From the NCBI RefSeq assembly GCF_013404085.1, contig NZ_JABFHO010000001.1:1809001-1873000 (forward strand): DNA of 64,000 bases, written 5' to 3'. The position numbers were made by a program, and so were the translations under genes. Of this stretch, positions 35,086 through 45,459 are shown in pieces. Source of the DNA: Winogradskyella helgolandensis. Its GTDB lineage: Bacteria > Bacteroidota > Bacteroidia > Flavobacteriales > Flavobacteriaceae. How positions within the stretch are numbered: the first letter of the stretch is position 1; each line of letters begins with the position of its first letter. Under the pieces are notes generated by a model that was not told the origin of the DNA, ran no database searches, and saw nothing but the letters and a program-made list of their open reading frames with translations.

Positions 35086-38000
35086 TCCACTGTAATTCGT
35101 ACACCTTCACTATGACTGCTAAATTCTGGTGCATACATCGATTGAATAGTACTAATGCCATTACTCATATCACCAGCATTATTAACACGTAAATCATATT
35201 CAAACACATAAACTCCTTTTGGTAAATAGTCCATAAAGAAATTGGTGGCAGCATCTTTCGTGCTTTCATAATAGCCTAAACCATCTTGCCATTTGTATTC
35301 AGACAGAACGTTTATAGGTTCCAAACCAGCGGCACGCATATCTTTAAGGTGCACAAATTCCATAGTTCGATCGGTTCTTAATTCAATTCTAACGCGTATT
35401 AAATCACCAACTTTTAATGTTGTATTTGAAGTGATTTCAGTGATTTCTTCCCCTTTGTCTGTATTCGATTTTAAGAATAGCTTTTTACTTAGTTTTAAAG
35501 GAGTTTCAGCTGAGGTTATTTTATCTAAATCCTCAAAGTATTGCCAATACAACGCACCCCAAGCAATGCCTTCTCCTTTCTTTGTAAGCGTTACATCGGC
35601 TTGTTCTGATGAGATTTCCGAACCACTCCATGAGGTTTTGTAATAACCCGTACCAGCCTCTACTTTTACGTTGTCTAATGTTGAAGGTGAAATCGTTTCG
35701 TTTCCAACTTTGACCTCTACCTGATCTGTAACGCTCAACCAATCGCTGCCTTGAAGCAGTAAAGCATATACAGCTTCTGTCGTCGCTTTAGTGGTTTTCC
35801 AGCGGTTGGTTTGCTTGTTTTTAAGTAACCAGATTTTGAGGTTGTCTATGTCTTTAAGATTCTTTTCTTCGCTTTGTATACTCGTACCAACTTCAGAAAA
35901 TACTTCCACCATTAAGGCTTGAGTTTCAACTGGTGCTTGGTACCAATGCCACGAGTTGGTATTGGTTTTCCAATACATACCTAATTCTTCAGATGTGATG
36001 CTGTTTTCTTTTAAGGACTTTACAATTTTACCAGCTGTTTTTGCATCACCTGTTCTCTGCATAGTTAATGCCATTAAGCCTTTAGCATATAAGGAACGCG
36101 ATAACCAATATTTCTGAATCTGACCTTGGTAATAATCCATTATGTTTTGAACCTCTTTTGAAGGTGTATTGTCAGGATAAAAACTTCTGGTATATAAATA
36201 GTGCAATTGCGTGTGTGATAAGTGATCTTTACTTAAATCGGCATCTTTGTTGTACTTTCTAATGTCTTTGTATTCTTGAATAAATTCAGCGTCCAAATAA
36301 GCGATAGCTTTTTTTATCATTACGTCTTCTACTGCGCTCGAAGAGACAGATAGCTGTTTTAAATGCCCAAAACCAGCAATAATATGTTGGGTAATAAATC
36401 GATTATCTCGACCACCATTAAACCAAGGCCAAGCACCAGAAGCGTGCTGATTAGTCTTTAGTTTACGGACAGCCGATTGCAATTCATTGGTCATTTTATT
36501 CAAGTCGAATAATAAGGCAATACGTTTTTTCTGCTCGGTTTCAGATTCTGCATCACGCAACCAAGGTGTTTCTTGAATTAGTAAGGATTTTAATTCTTGA
36601 TTTTTCTCTAAGTTAGACAATAAAGCGTCAGTCGATTTCCATTGATTGAAAACGGCTTCAATTCTTGTATTCGATTTTACAATATGTTGTGCCAAAGCAT
36701 TTGCATAATAACGTGAAAATGTTTGCTCGTTACAATCATAAGGATATTCCATTAAATAAGGTAAAGCTTGTACCGCATACCAAGCCGGATTAGACGTCAT
36801 CTCTAAAGTTAACTTATGATTGGTAAGCGTTGTCGAGGTATTATCTTTCAACTTATCCAAGGTGAATGTTTTAGTTTCGTTAGAACGAATCCACATCGGA
36901 AGCGTTTCTGTTACTAGCATTCTATTGCGTAAAACAGGTAAAGCGTTTTGTTCACCATCGCTAAAGTCACCAGCTTTTGCAATGATTTTATATTGTACAG
37001 CTTGTAAATCTTGAGGGATTTTTAATTGCCATGAGACTTGTGTATTGCCTTTGGCATCAACTACAAAAGGAGAGGTGTTACTAGAATTTGAAAGTTCTGA
37101 ATCAATGGACTTACCGGTTACAGCATCAGTTAATATCAACTGAGCCATTCCAGATAATTCTTTTTCTGTAAGATTAGCAATTTTAGTGCTAATGGTAATG
37201 TCATCGCCTTCCCTCAAAAAACGTGGTGCATTTGGTAGAACCATTAATTCTTTTTGCGTCACAGTTTCTAATCGGCTTATGGCACTTTCTAAAGTTTTTG
37301 TGTGCGCTAATAATTGCAATTTCCATTTGGTTAAGGCTTCGGGTGCATTAAAGTTAAAACTGACGTTGCCTTCCGCATCGGTTTGTAATTGTGGGAAGAA
37401 GAAGGCGGTTTCGTTGAGGTTTGTTCTTATTTGGATGTTACCTGTGTTTAAGTCTTCAGCTTTTGTGAAACGCCCTTGAGCATTGTTATATACAGAATCA
37501 GAATTTCTTGTATTCCATTTTTCATCATTTTCAATTTTTATTGCAGAACCCGTATAAGCTTCTTTGGTTTCTGTCCCATAACCAACAACGACAACTTCTT
37601 CTAACTCTGCAGAATCAGAAATCATCATGTCTGTTTCGGGAGCAGTGGTAAACATCGCTGTGCTTCTAAACTTTTTCTCTCTATAATTATGCCCAAAATA
37701 AAATCCAAACCAATTCAATTGATCATAGTTTTGAGTATAAAACCCTAAAACATTTTCAAAACGATTAATCAATCTAAAACTAGTCGTCCCAAAACTTTGT
37801 CTAGAGTTTTTATTGATATCTCCATAATAAAACGGGGTGTTTATCGGACTAAAATTCCAGTTATGCGCTCTAAACTCATCTAAAGATGCATCATACATAC
37901 TAGCCAATAATTCCGCTGAGACTTTATCTCCTTTAGGCCCTTTTATTTTAAAACTCCAAGTTTCATCTTGTCCTGGCTGTAATTTGTCTCGGAAGGTGGT

Positions 38001-41000
38001 GGTTTCAATTTCTAAATCCGTCTTAGGATAAGGAACATTCACTGTAAAACTTTGAGATGTAAACGCATTGAAAGCGGCAAATGATGTATGAATTGCAAAA
38101 CCACCTAAATCACTTGCTAAAACGGGAATTGTAATTGTTTTTTTAGAATTATTAAGCGCAACTAATTGCGTCATTATAATCTTGTTATCTTTTTCAATTT
38201 CAACAGTCACCGTTATGTTTTCTGCAGCAGAACCTAAAGTTAATTTTGCCATGGAATTAATGTCATAACTGTCTTTATCTAATTGCGCTTTATATAATTG
38301 GTTATCAGCAATGGTTTTATCGCTATCACTAAAAAGTGATGTAAAAATCTGGTCGGTTACTGTTTGTCCAAACTTATCTTTGCTTTCTGCAACAATAATG
38401 TACTGACCAGAATCCCATTTGTGAAGACGCTTTAGGATGATTGTTTTTTCTTTTTCAGTATCAAATTCGGTGCTAAAAACTTCGTCACCTTTTGTCCAAT
38501 TGATTAGTTGACCTTCGTTATCATAGGCTTCATGTGGAAATAGATTTTTAAATTCATCTTTAGAAAGCATTTGGTGATCTGGTGCTTGCCAAGGTCTGGT
38601 TCTTAAAACGCGGTCTGGTGCCTTTAATTTATAGATTTTTAATTCTCCTTTAGCAGGTGCAAATTGCCCATTAAGGTTTAACGAAGCTAAACTGAATTCT
38701 ATCTCTTTTTGTGTTTTATCAATAATCTGAGGAGCATCAATATGAAGTGTCAGGGCATGATAGCCTATATATACATTGGTCGATGTCGACCGTGTTTCTC
38801 CATTAATATCGGTAACGTCTGCTGTAATTTCATAATTAAAAACGGGAAGGTTGTCCTTTGATACACTGTCGTCTGGAAGCGCTTTAAACGTAATTTCAAA
38901 TTCTCCTTTAGCATTGGTTTTAGTCTCTCCAAAGGTGATTTCTTGGGCTTCCATATTAAAATAGGGGCGTCTCCAATAAAACCAACTTGGAAAATTAATA
39001 TGTCTTTTTACACGATATACCACTTTTGCATCTGTAATATTACTGCTAGCAAAAGCGATTGCCGTTCCGTTTACAGTTATGCTGTCGTTCACTTTATAGG
39101 TTTCTGTAACGGGTTGAAAATCGGATTTAAATTTTGGTCGCTTGTATTCTTCAACCGAAAAATTGGTATAACCATAAGTTTCAGAAAACATATCAATGTT
39201 GAAATTACCAGTTAAACCATCGTTTGGTAAGATAAATTCGCCATGTACAGAACCAAATTCATTAGTTACTAATGATAGTTCACTAATAACTTCACCATTA
39301 ACATTTTTTAACCGCAGTTTAGCAACTGCATTCTCAGAAACGGTTGTTTTTCCGTCTTTAGATTTGGTGGCAATGCCTTTAAAATAGACAGTCTGTCCTG
39401 GTCTGTAAATGCTCCGATCTGTAAATAGAAAGTTTTTGTACCGGGTGTCTTTGTCTGTATTTTGGTTGTAAGTTTGGTAGATGTAATAGTCCCCAAAATA
39501 CCCAATGTCGTTTTTAGAACTGATTTTTATTTCAACGTCATTGTAATAGGTTTTGTCTTTTTGAAACTCGAATTTTCCAAAACGATCGCTTGTATAAGTT
39601 CTAGTAAACTGTTTATTATTGTTATTGGAATAGGTTAATTCTACTTTGGCGTTTGTGATCGGTTGACCATGATGTCTGTTGATGACCTGATACATCTGCA
39701 CATCATTTTCAAAACTTTCAATTAATGCCATATCTGTAACCTGAATGTGTGCTGTGGCAAAAACGTTATGTTCAGAATTGGTATTCGCTTTAATGATGTA
39801 TAAGCCATTGGCTAAATTTGGTAATACAATTTCAGTGCTGTGATTCTGGTAATCGCCTTCGGTTTTTAATTCACTTGAAAATATTTCAACCGGATTCAGT
39901 TTTTTAAAAAATGCGGCTTTATGATCATCTCTATAAATACCATTAAAATGTTCTAATTGTTTTTGTGAAACTTTATAAAATTCAAAATTTAAGTTTTCTA
40001 AATTTTTATAAGTGACTAATATTTTTGAAGGAGAATTAATTCCAATAAATTCTTCAGTTTGAAGCTGTAAATTGGGCTTGTGAATTTGCCTAATTAAAAC
40101 GTCACATTTTTGAGCTCCAATGCTATTTGGAAATCTAGAAATTGCAGCATTGCATATGGTTGTCGCTTCTTTTAATTTCCAGCGATTTATAGTGTTAAGC
40201 TCGTTATCGTTAAGTTTGCTGTTGAATGAATTACCTTGTTTTTCATACATCTTAGCAATTTCATGATCATATAAAGTAGATAAACTAGAAGCTTTTAATT
40301 TGTTTGATTTTGACTGTAATGTATTAATATGAAGATTATCTTTATCTGGATATGTGCCATGTTGTGCTACAAAATTTAAGCGTTCAATATCAATAGCTAC
40401 AAAAGCTTTTGTAGCTAGGTCTGTGTGATGAAATTTCAATAAATTTTGATAGATCTTTAAAGCATTTCGCTGCAATGACAACGTGTCTTTTGATGTTAAG
40501 TCTATCGTGGTAAAAATGTCACTATCTGCAATTAAATCAGGATTCTCAATGGTAAATTTATAAGAGGGTTGTGTGATGCTGTTTTCGTCTGTCTTATAAA
40601 ATTCTAAAGCATTATGACTTAGTAAGTCATACAATGTAGGACGAAAGTCTTTTGAGTTTTCTTGTTCTTTTAAAAGTATTGTATAGTTACTCAATGATTC
40701 TTGCTGCAGTAAAGAGCCATCTTCAAGAGAACGTTGATAATAGGTGTGAATTTCATTAAAAATAGTCTCTAAATCCCAAGTTCTAAAATCGTCACTTACT
40801 TTTTCTGAAGTCTTAGTTCGGTTATAAAATTGATAACGACTTTGTTGAAAATATTGCCAGTACATCGTTGCCAACATATTCTCTAAAAGGTGTTTGGTTA
40901 CTAGGTCTGAAGAGGTTTTAATTTCAGTTTTAAATCGATTTACAATAGTGAGTTGTGCCTCTTCTTCAAGAATCAGTAAATACTTGCTAATATGTAATAA

Positions 41001-41195
41001 GGCTTTGATGCGTTGCTCTGTGTTTTTAGCTTTAGTCGCATTTTTGTAAATGGTTTCGACGACATCCGAAGCACTTTTTGTAAGGCCTTCGTTTTCGAGT
41101 TTGGTGACTTCTTTCCACTGGTCTTCAAAATCATTTTGAGCATTAGAAAAAGAAGCGAAGCAGATAATCATGAGTATAGAGATATAGTTTTTCAT
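35082..41195 (-). CDS. alpha-2-macroglobulin family protein with thioester motif
   Basis: 2037 residues; signal peptide to about 19 (SNAQ). The N-terminal helical region is followed by macroglobulin domains (FTDRSIYRPGQTVYFKGIA, the MG2/MG3 region), the A2M central region (QTDAEGNVSFNFNAPEAL) and the thioester domain with Cys1488 in YPYDCNEQTFSRYYA, a CxEQ site, then alpha-helical toroid and C-terminal domains. Bacterial A2Ms are periplasmic or surface protease traps. Unusually, residues about 1199-1207 read EEVVVVGYG followed by TETKEAYTGSA, a near copy of the SusC/RagA TonB-receptor plug start, lying just before the A2M domain. Confidence 0.92.
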   Translation of the reverse strand: MKNYISILMIICFASFSNAQNDFEDQWKEVTKLENEGLTKSASDVVETIYKNATKAKNTEQRIKALLHISKYLLILEEEAQLTIVNRFKTEIKTSSDLVTKHLLENMLATMYWQYFQQSRYQFYNRTKTSEKVSDDFRTWDLETIFNEIHTYYQRSLEDGSLLQQESLSNYTILLKEQENSKDFRPTLYDLLSHNALEFYKTDENSITQPSYKFTIENPDLIADSDIFTTIDLTSKDTLSLQRNALKIYQNLLKFHHTDLATKAFVAIDIERLNFVAQHGTYPDKDNLHINTLQSKSNKLKASSLSTLYDHEIAKMYEKQGNSFNSKLNDNELNTINRWKLKEATTICNAAISRFPNSIGAQKCDVLIRQIHKPNLQLQTEEFIGINSPSKILVTYKNLENLNFEFYKVSQKQLEHFNGIYRDDHKAAFFKKLNPVEIFSSELKTEGDYQNHSTEIVLPNLANGLYIIKANTNSEHNVFATAHIQVTDMALIESFENDVQMYQVINRHHGQPITNAKVELTYSNNNNKQFTRTYTSDRFGKFEFQKDKTYYNDVEIKISSKNDIGYFGDYYIYQTYNQNTDKDTRYKNFLFTDRSIYRPGQTVYFKGIATKSKDGKTTVSENAVAKLRLKNVNGEVISELSLVTNEFGSVHGEFILPNDGLTGNFNIDMFSETYGYTNFSVEEYKRPKFKSDFQPVTETYKVNDSITVNGTAIAFASSNITDAKVVYRVKRHINFPSWFYWRRPYFNMEAQEITFGETKTNAKGEFEITFKALPDDSVSKDNLPVFNYEITADVTDINGETRSTSTNVYIGYHALTLHIDAPQIIDKTQKEIEFSLASLNLNGQFAPAKGELKIYKLKAPDRVLRTRPWQAPDHQMLSKDEFKNLFPHEAYDNEGQLINWTKGDEVFSTEFDTEKEKTIILKRLHKWDSGQYIIVAESKDKFGQTVTDQIFTSLFSDSDKTIADNQLYKAQLDKDSYDINSMAKLTLGSAAENITVTVEIEKDNKIIMTQLVALNNSKKTITIPVLASDLGGFAIHTSFAAFNAFTSQSFTVNVPYPKTDLEIETTTFRDKLQPGQDETWSFKIKGPKGDKVSAELLASMYDASLDEFRAHNWNFSPINTPFYYGDINKNSRQSFGTTSFRLINRFENVLGFYTQNYDQLNWFGFYFGHNYREKKFRSTAMFTTAPETDMMISDSAELEEVVVVGYGTETKEAYTGSAIKIENDEKWNTRNSDSVYNNAQGRFTKAEDLNTGNIQIRTNLNETAFFFPQLQTDAEGNVSFNFNAPEALTKWKLQLLAHTKTLESAISRLETVTQKELMVLPNAPRFLREGDDITISTKIANLTEKELSGMAQLILTDAVTGKSIDSELSNSSNTSPFVVDAKGNTQVSWQLKIPQDLQAVQYKIIAKAGDFSDGEQNALPVLRNRMLVTETLPMWIRSNETKTFTLDKLKDNTSTTLTNHKLTLEMTSNPAWYAVQALPYLMEYPYDCNEQTFSRYYANALAQHIVKSNTRIEAVFNQWKSTDALLSNLEKNQELKSLLIQETPWLRDAESETEQKKRIALLFDLNKMTNELQSAVRKLKTNQHASGAWPWFNGGRDNRFITQHIIAGFGHLKQLSVSSSAVEDVMIKKAIAYLDAEFIQEYKDIRKYNKDADLSKDHLSHTQLHYLYTRSFYPDNTPSKEVQNIMDYYQGQIQKYWLSRSLYAKGLMALTMQRTGDAKTAGKIVKSLKENSITSEELGMYWKTNTNSWHWYQAPVETQALMVEVFSEVGTSIQSEEKNLKDIDNLKIWLLKNKQTNRWKTTKATTEAVYALLLQGSDWLSVTDQVEVKVGNETISPSTLDNVKVEAGTGYYKTSWSGSEISSEQADVTLTKKGEGIAWGALYWQYFEDLDKITSAETPLKLSKKLFLKSNTDKGEEITEITSNTTLKVGDLIRVRIELRTDRTMEFVHLKDMRAAGLEPINVLSEYKWQDGLGYYESTKDAATNFFMDYLPKGVYVFEYDLRVNNAGDMSNGISTIQSMYAPEFSSHSEGVRITVD

Positions 41196-41379
41196 AGTTT
41201 TTGCCGCAAAAGCGATAATAGTTTGACGAATCTGTCTATCTCATTTAGATATAAACACATTCTGTTAGTTTTACCAAATTACATTCAAAATGTATTCCAA
41301 AAATGGCATAATGAGTAAACGACTCATTTCGATGAGTGAAGTTAACAATTTGTTGAGGAACCTGAGCGTTTAATAATTG

Positions 41380-41387
41380 TATTTTTG
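41380..41387 (+). promoter_or_regulatory. -7 promoter element TATTTTTG before TPR gene
   Basis: TAnnTTTG match, 19 nt before the ATG at 41407. Confidence 0.45.
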
Positions 41388-41406
41388 CCTAAAGCACCCA
41401 CATTGT

Positions 41407-42351
41407 ATGAATAGATTTTTGTTTATTTTGTTACTATCATCATTCTGTTTTTCTCAAACCTCAATAGATAATGCTGAAGCATTTATTGCTAAAAAGGAAT
41501 TTGTGAAAGCACAATCCGAGATGACAGCATTTTTAAGGTCTAATCCCAATGATTTAAAAGCTATCGAACTTTTAGGTGATGCCTATGGACATCAGAAAAA
41601 ATGGGATGAAGCTATAGAGCAATATCAGGTTTTAAAACAAAAACGACCACAAAACGCTAATTACCATTACAAATATGGTGGTGCTTTAGGAATGAAAGCG
41701 TTGAGTATTAGTAAAATTAGAGCACTTACCATTATTGGAGATGTAAAAGATTCATTTCATAAAGCAGCACAGTTAGATTCCAATCATATTGATGCACGTT
41801 GGGCTTTGGTAGAATTGTATGTGTCGCTTCCAGGTATTGTGGGTGGTAGTTTTTCTAAGGCTTTAAACTATGCCGAGCAATTAGAAGAATTATCTAAAGT
41901 AGATGGCTATTTAGCAAAAGGCTATGTTTACGAGTATGATGACGAACCAGAACTGGCTGAAAAGTATTACCGATTAGCAATAAAAATTGGAGGTTCTGTA
42001 ACCTGCTACGATAAGTTAACGGAATTTTACGAAGGACAAGAACAGCCCGAAAAAGCGATAGGAAATATTGAAGAAGCTAAGGATAAACACCAGCGTAATG
42101 CGATGCATTATCAGATAGGTAAAGTTTGTGCCGATTATAATATTCAGTTAGATAAAGGCGAAGCCATGTTGAAAGTTTACATAGAGAATCATTCTGCTCA
42201 AGATGGGGTTCCCAAAGAATGGGCATATTATCGTTTGGCGCAAATTTATAGGCATCGGAATAATTCTAAAGAAGCGTTAGTTTGGATTGATAAGGCGATT
42301 GCAGGATTGCCAGATATTGATGTGTTTCATGAATTTAAAGCGACGCTATAG
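41407..42351 (+). CDS. exported TPR-repeat protein
   Basis: 314 residues from the ATG at 41407 (MNRFLFILLLSSFCFSQ, a signal peptide); the upstream in-frame start would put ten polar residues before the signal and lies within the promoter. The mature protein is a helical array of tetratricopeptide-like repeats (PNDLKAIELLGDAYGHQKKW, PEKAIGNIEEAKDKHQ, NSKEALVWIDKAIAGLP). TPR arrays hold protein complexes together; the partner is unknown. Followed by a repeat-rich gap. Confidence 0.85.
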   Translation: MNRFLFILLLSSFCFSQTSIDNAEAFIAKKEFVKAQSEMTAFLRSNPNDLKAIELLGDAYGHQKKWDEAIEQYQVLKQKRPQNANYHYKYGGALGMKALSISKIRALTIIGDVKDSFHKAAQLDSNHIDARWALVELYVSLPGIVGGSFSKALNYAEQLEELSKVDGYLAKGYVYEYDDEPELAEKYYRLAIKIGGSVTCYDKLTEFYEGQEQPEKAIGNIEEAKDKHQRNAMHYQIGKVCADYNIQLDKGEAMLKVYIENHSAQDGVPKEWAYYRLAQIYRHRNNSKEALVWIDKAIAGLPDIDVFHEFKATL

Positions 42352-42361
42352 ATTAATTTCT

Positions 42362-42508
42362 GTTCTCGATACATTTCTTCATTTTCCATTGCACTATAAA
42401 TAAACAAACACTCGAACTGACGTAGATGATTTGATTTATAAATAATGTTTTTGATTAGTATTTGCGTCAGTTTGAGTGGTTTTTTCTTTTAAAAATCGTA
42501 TCGAGAAC
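42362..42508. repeat. nested inverted repeat, REP-like element A
   Basis: Outer arms GTTCTCGATAC (42362-42372) and GTATCGAGAAC (42498-42508) enclose inner arms CACTCGAACTGACG (42409-42422) and CGTCAGTTTGAGTG (42465-42478). The same modules recur at 50134-50270 in the opposite order, so this is a dispersed palindromic repeat family. Confidence 0.8.
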
Positions 42509-42573
42509 CTTGTTTATAAATTCTCGTTTTAAAAAACTTATAGTATTTTTACGTTACTTATTTTTCGGATACA

Positions 42574-43926
42574 ATGAACGTACATTTTATAGCAATTGGT
42601 GGTGCCGCAATGCACAATTTAGCCTTAGCACTTCACAATAAAGGATATAAAGTCACAGGAAGTGATGATACCATTTTTGAACCTTCTAAATCGAGACTAG
42701 ATGCTAAAGGGGTGTTGCCTGAGGCTTTTGGTTGGTATCCTGAAAAGATTACTTCAGATTTAGACGCTATCGTTTTAGGAATGCATGCCAAAGCTGATAA
42801 TCCAGAATTGCTAAAAGCCCAAGAACTCGATTTAAAAATCTACAGTTATCCTGAATTCTTATACGAACAAGCCAAAAACAAAACGCGTGTGGTTATTGGC
42901 GGAAGCCACGGTAAAACGACGATTACATCAATGATTTTACATGTGATGCATTATCACGATCGTGATGTTGATTATATGGTTGGAGCACAATTAGAAGGTT
43001 TTGATGTGATGGTAAAACTCACCGAAGAGAATGATTTTATGGTGTTAGAAGGTGATGAATATTTGAGTTCACCAATTGATTTGCGACCAAAATTTCATTT
43101 GTACAAACCTAATATCGCCTTGTTAAGTGGCATTGCTTGGGATCATATTAATGTGTTTCCTACCTATGAAAATTATGTAGAACAGTTTAGCATTTTTGTA
43201 GATTCTATAGTTAGAGGAGGAAGTATTAATTATAACGAAGAAGATCCGGAAGTAAAGCGTGTAGTGGAAGCTTCCGAAAATCAAATTCGAAAAATAGCCT
43301 ATAAAACTCCAGAATACACCGTTGAAGATGGTGAAACATTATTAGAAACTCCAGAAGGGCCAATGCCAATTGAAGTCTTTGGTGCGCACAACTTAAATAA
43401 TTTAGCTGGTGCCAAATGGATTTGCCAACATATGGGCATTGATGAAGATGATTTCTACGAAGCCATTTCAACCTTTAAAGGAGCCAGCAAACGTTTAGAG
43501 AAAATTGCTGAATCTAAAAGTAGTGTAGCTTATAAAGATTTTGCACATTCACCTAGTAAAGTAGAAGCGACGACAAAAGCGGTTAAAGAACAATATAGTG
43601 ATAGGACATTAGTCGCGTGTTTAGAATTACATACCTACAGTAGCTTAAATGCCGAATTCCTTAAAGAGTATAAAGGTGCTTTAGATGCTGCAGATGTTGC
43701 TGTTGTGTTTTATTCTCCACATGCTGTTGAAATTAAGAAGTTAGAGGAAGTTACAGAAGCACAAATTGCTAATGCTTTTGAGCGCGATGATTTAATTATC
43801 TATACCAATCCAGAAGATTTTAAAAACTTCTTGTTCTCTCAGAAGTTTGATAACAAGTCGTTATTATTAATGAGTTCTGGGAATTATGGTGGTTTGGATT
43901 TTGATGAGGTGAAAGCACTTTTTTAG
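42574..43926 (+). CDS. mpl: UDP-N-acetylmuramate:tripeptide ligase
   Basis: 450 residues, Mur-ligase fold. Mpl reattaches the recycled L-Ala-gamma-D-Glu-meso-DAP tripeptide to UDP-MurNAc, saving wall precursors. N-terminal Rossmann motif IAIGGAAMHNLALAL, ATP site GSHGKTTITS, lysine/metal region EGDEYLSS, DFAHSPSK (Mpl/MurC-type central His-Ser signature) and the C-terminal domain ending in MSSGNYGGLD. Distinguished from MurC by the Mpl-specific start MNVHFIAIGGAAMHNLA and DSKSRLDAKG-like block. A TATTTTTC element lies 7 nt before the start. Confidence 0.92.
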   Translation: MNVHFIAIGGAAMHNLALALHNKGYKVTGSDDTIFEPSKSRLDAKGVLPEAFGWYPEKITSDLDAIVLGMHAKADNPELLKAQELDLKIYSYPEFLYEQAKNKTRVVIGGSHGKTTITSMILHVMHYHDRDVDYMVGAQLEGFDVMVKLTEENDFMVLEGDEYLSSPIDLRPKFHLYKPNIALLSGIAWDHINVFPTYENYVEQFSIFVDSIVRGGSINYNEEDPEVKRVVEASENQIRKIAYKTPEYTVEDGETLLETPEGPMPIEVFGAHNLNNLAGAKWICQHMGIDEDDFYEAISTFKGASKRLEKIAESKSSVAYKDFAHSPSKVEATTKAVKEQYSDRTLVACLELHTYSSLNAEFLKEYKGALDAADVAVVFYSPHAVEIKKLEEVTEAQIANAFERDDLIIYTNPEDFKNFLFSQKFDNKSLLLMSSGNYGGLDFDEVKALF

Positions 43927-43960
43927 ATAAAACAAATACGGTTTATTATAATACTTAAAT

Positions 43961-45313
43961 ATGAACAAGAGTATCATTACATTTTTCACGTTAATTATTA
44001 GCATATCTCTCTTTGCTAAATCTGGAAAAATTGTTCTTATCGGACAAATAGAAAATCACTTAGGAACTACCATAATGATTACGCATCTTAACAATAGAGA
44101 ACTGGTCTCTGCAGAACTTGATGCTGATGGGAAATTTGAAATGTACACTAAATTAGAGAGCGGTTTTTACTTTCTTAAGTACGGTCGTAACACAGCTTAC
44201 ATTTATCTTTATCCAAAGGATAAACTCAATTTAGTTTTTGATGCTAAAAATTTTGAAACTTCGATGGTTTTTGAAGGGCAAGGTTCAGAGCGAAATAATT
44301 ATCTAGTCAAAAAATCAATAGTAGATGCTGAGCTCACTGAGGATTTAGAAGCCTTTTATAAGGTAGATGAAGCTACTTATCTTAAAAATATTGACGATGT
44401 TAAAATGACTCATCTAGCCTTATTATCTAAGTATAATGTAGAGCCCTTTTTTACAAGCGCAGAAACAAAGTCCTTAGAGTATGAGCGTCTTCTGAGTATA
44501 CAGAATTTTAAGACGAGTTATAAATTTTATTTAGGTGATGATATTTCGCCTTCAGATGATTTTTACAAACCTTTAGAAGTCATAGACGAAACTGATGTAA
44601 GTGATTATAAGGCGCAGCCTTATTTTCGTTATTTGGTAAATTCGGCTTGGAATAAACGTATTGAAGCCGCTTCAGATGTAGATGGTATGCTCAAAGTTTT
44701 TCGTAAAATACCTTCTCAAGATTTGGCTATTACGCTATTAAATGGTTTTTATTCTAAAATATCTTCTAATAAAGAGCGCTCAAAAGATTATTTAGATCTT
44801 ATTAAACGATTGACAACACATCAACCTTTCATTGATGCTGCCGAAAAACAATACCAAGAAGTAACTAATTCTAAAGGTCTTAATGAAGGTGATGATTCTC
44901 CTACATTTAGTTATGAAAGTGTGGATGGCAAAACAATTAGCCTAAGTGATTTAAAAGGAAAATATGTCTATATTGATATTTGGGCAACTTGGTGTGGGCC
45001 TTGTATTAAACAGGTGCCTTATCTTAAACATTTAGAAGAGCGTTATCACGATAGAAACATTGTTTTTGTAAGTATATCTGTCGATAAGGAAAATGTTAAA
45101 GAAAAGTGGAAACAAATGATAGTGGACAAGGAACTTGGCGGAGTTCAGCTTTTTGCAGATAAGTCATTTGATAGTGATTTTATGAATGCTTATGCTGTCA
45201 ATTCTATTCCACGTTTTATTTTAATTAATCCTGAAGGTAAGATTGTAAATCTAGAAGCTCCAAGACCTTCTTTTGATAAAACCAAAGTTCTGTTAGATGA
45301 GTTATTGAAATGA
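43961..45313 (+). CDS. TlpA-like thiol-disulfide oxidoreductase
   Basis: 450 residues. Signal peptide (to about 19), an N-terminal beta-rich domain of DUF4369 type (about 22-110), a helical linker, and a C-terminal thioredoxin domain with the redox site WATWCGPCIKQVP (Cys345, Cys348) and cis-Pro SIPRF. It is periplasmic and would reduce or rearrange disulfides of envelope proteins. These large TlpA-like proteins are common in Bacteroidetes; partners are unknown. Confidence 0.88.
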   Translation: MNKSIITFFTLIISISLFAKSGKIVLIGQIENHLGTTIMITHLNNRELVSAELDADGKFEMYTKLESGFYFLKYGRNTAYIYLYPKDKLNLVFDAKNFETSMVFEGQGSERNNYLVKKSIVDAELTEDLEAFYKVDEATYLKNIDDVKMTHLALLSKYNVEPFFTSAETKSLEYERLLSIQNFKTSYKFYLGDDISPSDDFYKPLEVIDETDVSDYKAQPYFRYLVNSAWNKRIEAASDVDGMLKVFRKIPSQDLAITLLNGFYSKISSNKERSKDYLDLIKRLTTHQPFIDAAEKQYQEVTNSKGLNEGDDSPTFSYESVDGKTISLSDLKGKYVYIDIWATWCGPCIKQVPYLKHLEERYHDRNIVFVSISVDKENVKEKWKQMIVDKELGGVQLFADKSFDSDFMNAYAVNSIPRFILINPEGKIVNLEAPRPSFDKTKVLLDELLK

Positions 45314-45395
45314 TTTGTTGGTTATTATTCTTACTACGGAATAGTGAACGTTTTGAATGAGTGCTTGTAATTACAAAGCTTAAGATTTTAAAGCA

Positions 45396-45424
45396 ACAAA
45401 GGAGCTTTATTGAAGCTCCTTTGT
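45396..45424. terminator. bidirectional hairpin between convergent genes
   Basis: Perfect 12-bp stem ACAAAGGAGCTT / AAGCTCCTTTGT with a 5-nt loop, between the convergent TlpA-like and HAD genes; the T-tract is weak. Confidence 0.65.
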
Positions 45425-45459
45425 CATTTAGTAAAACATTTTCTTTTTCAATTCATGCT

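Noticed and set aside
35293..39505. Open frames of 60-116 codons antisense to the A2M gene
   Set aside because: Long genes in AT-rich DNA leave such frames by chance; none has a signal or motif.
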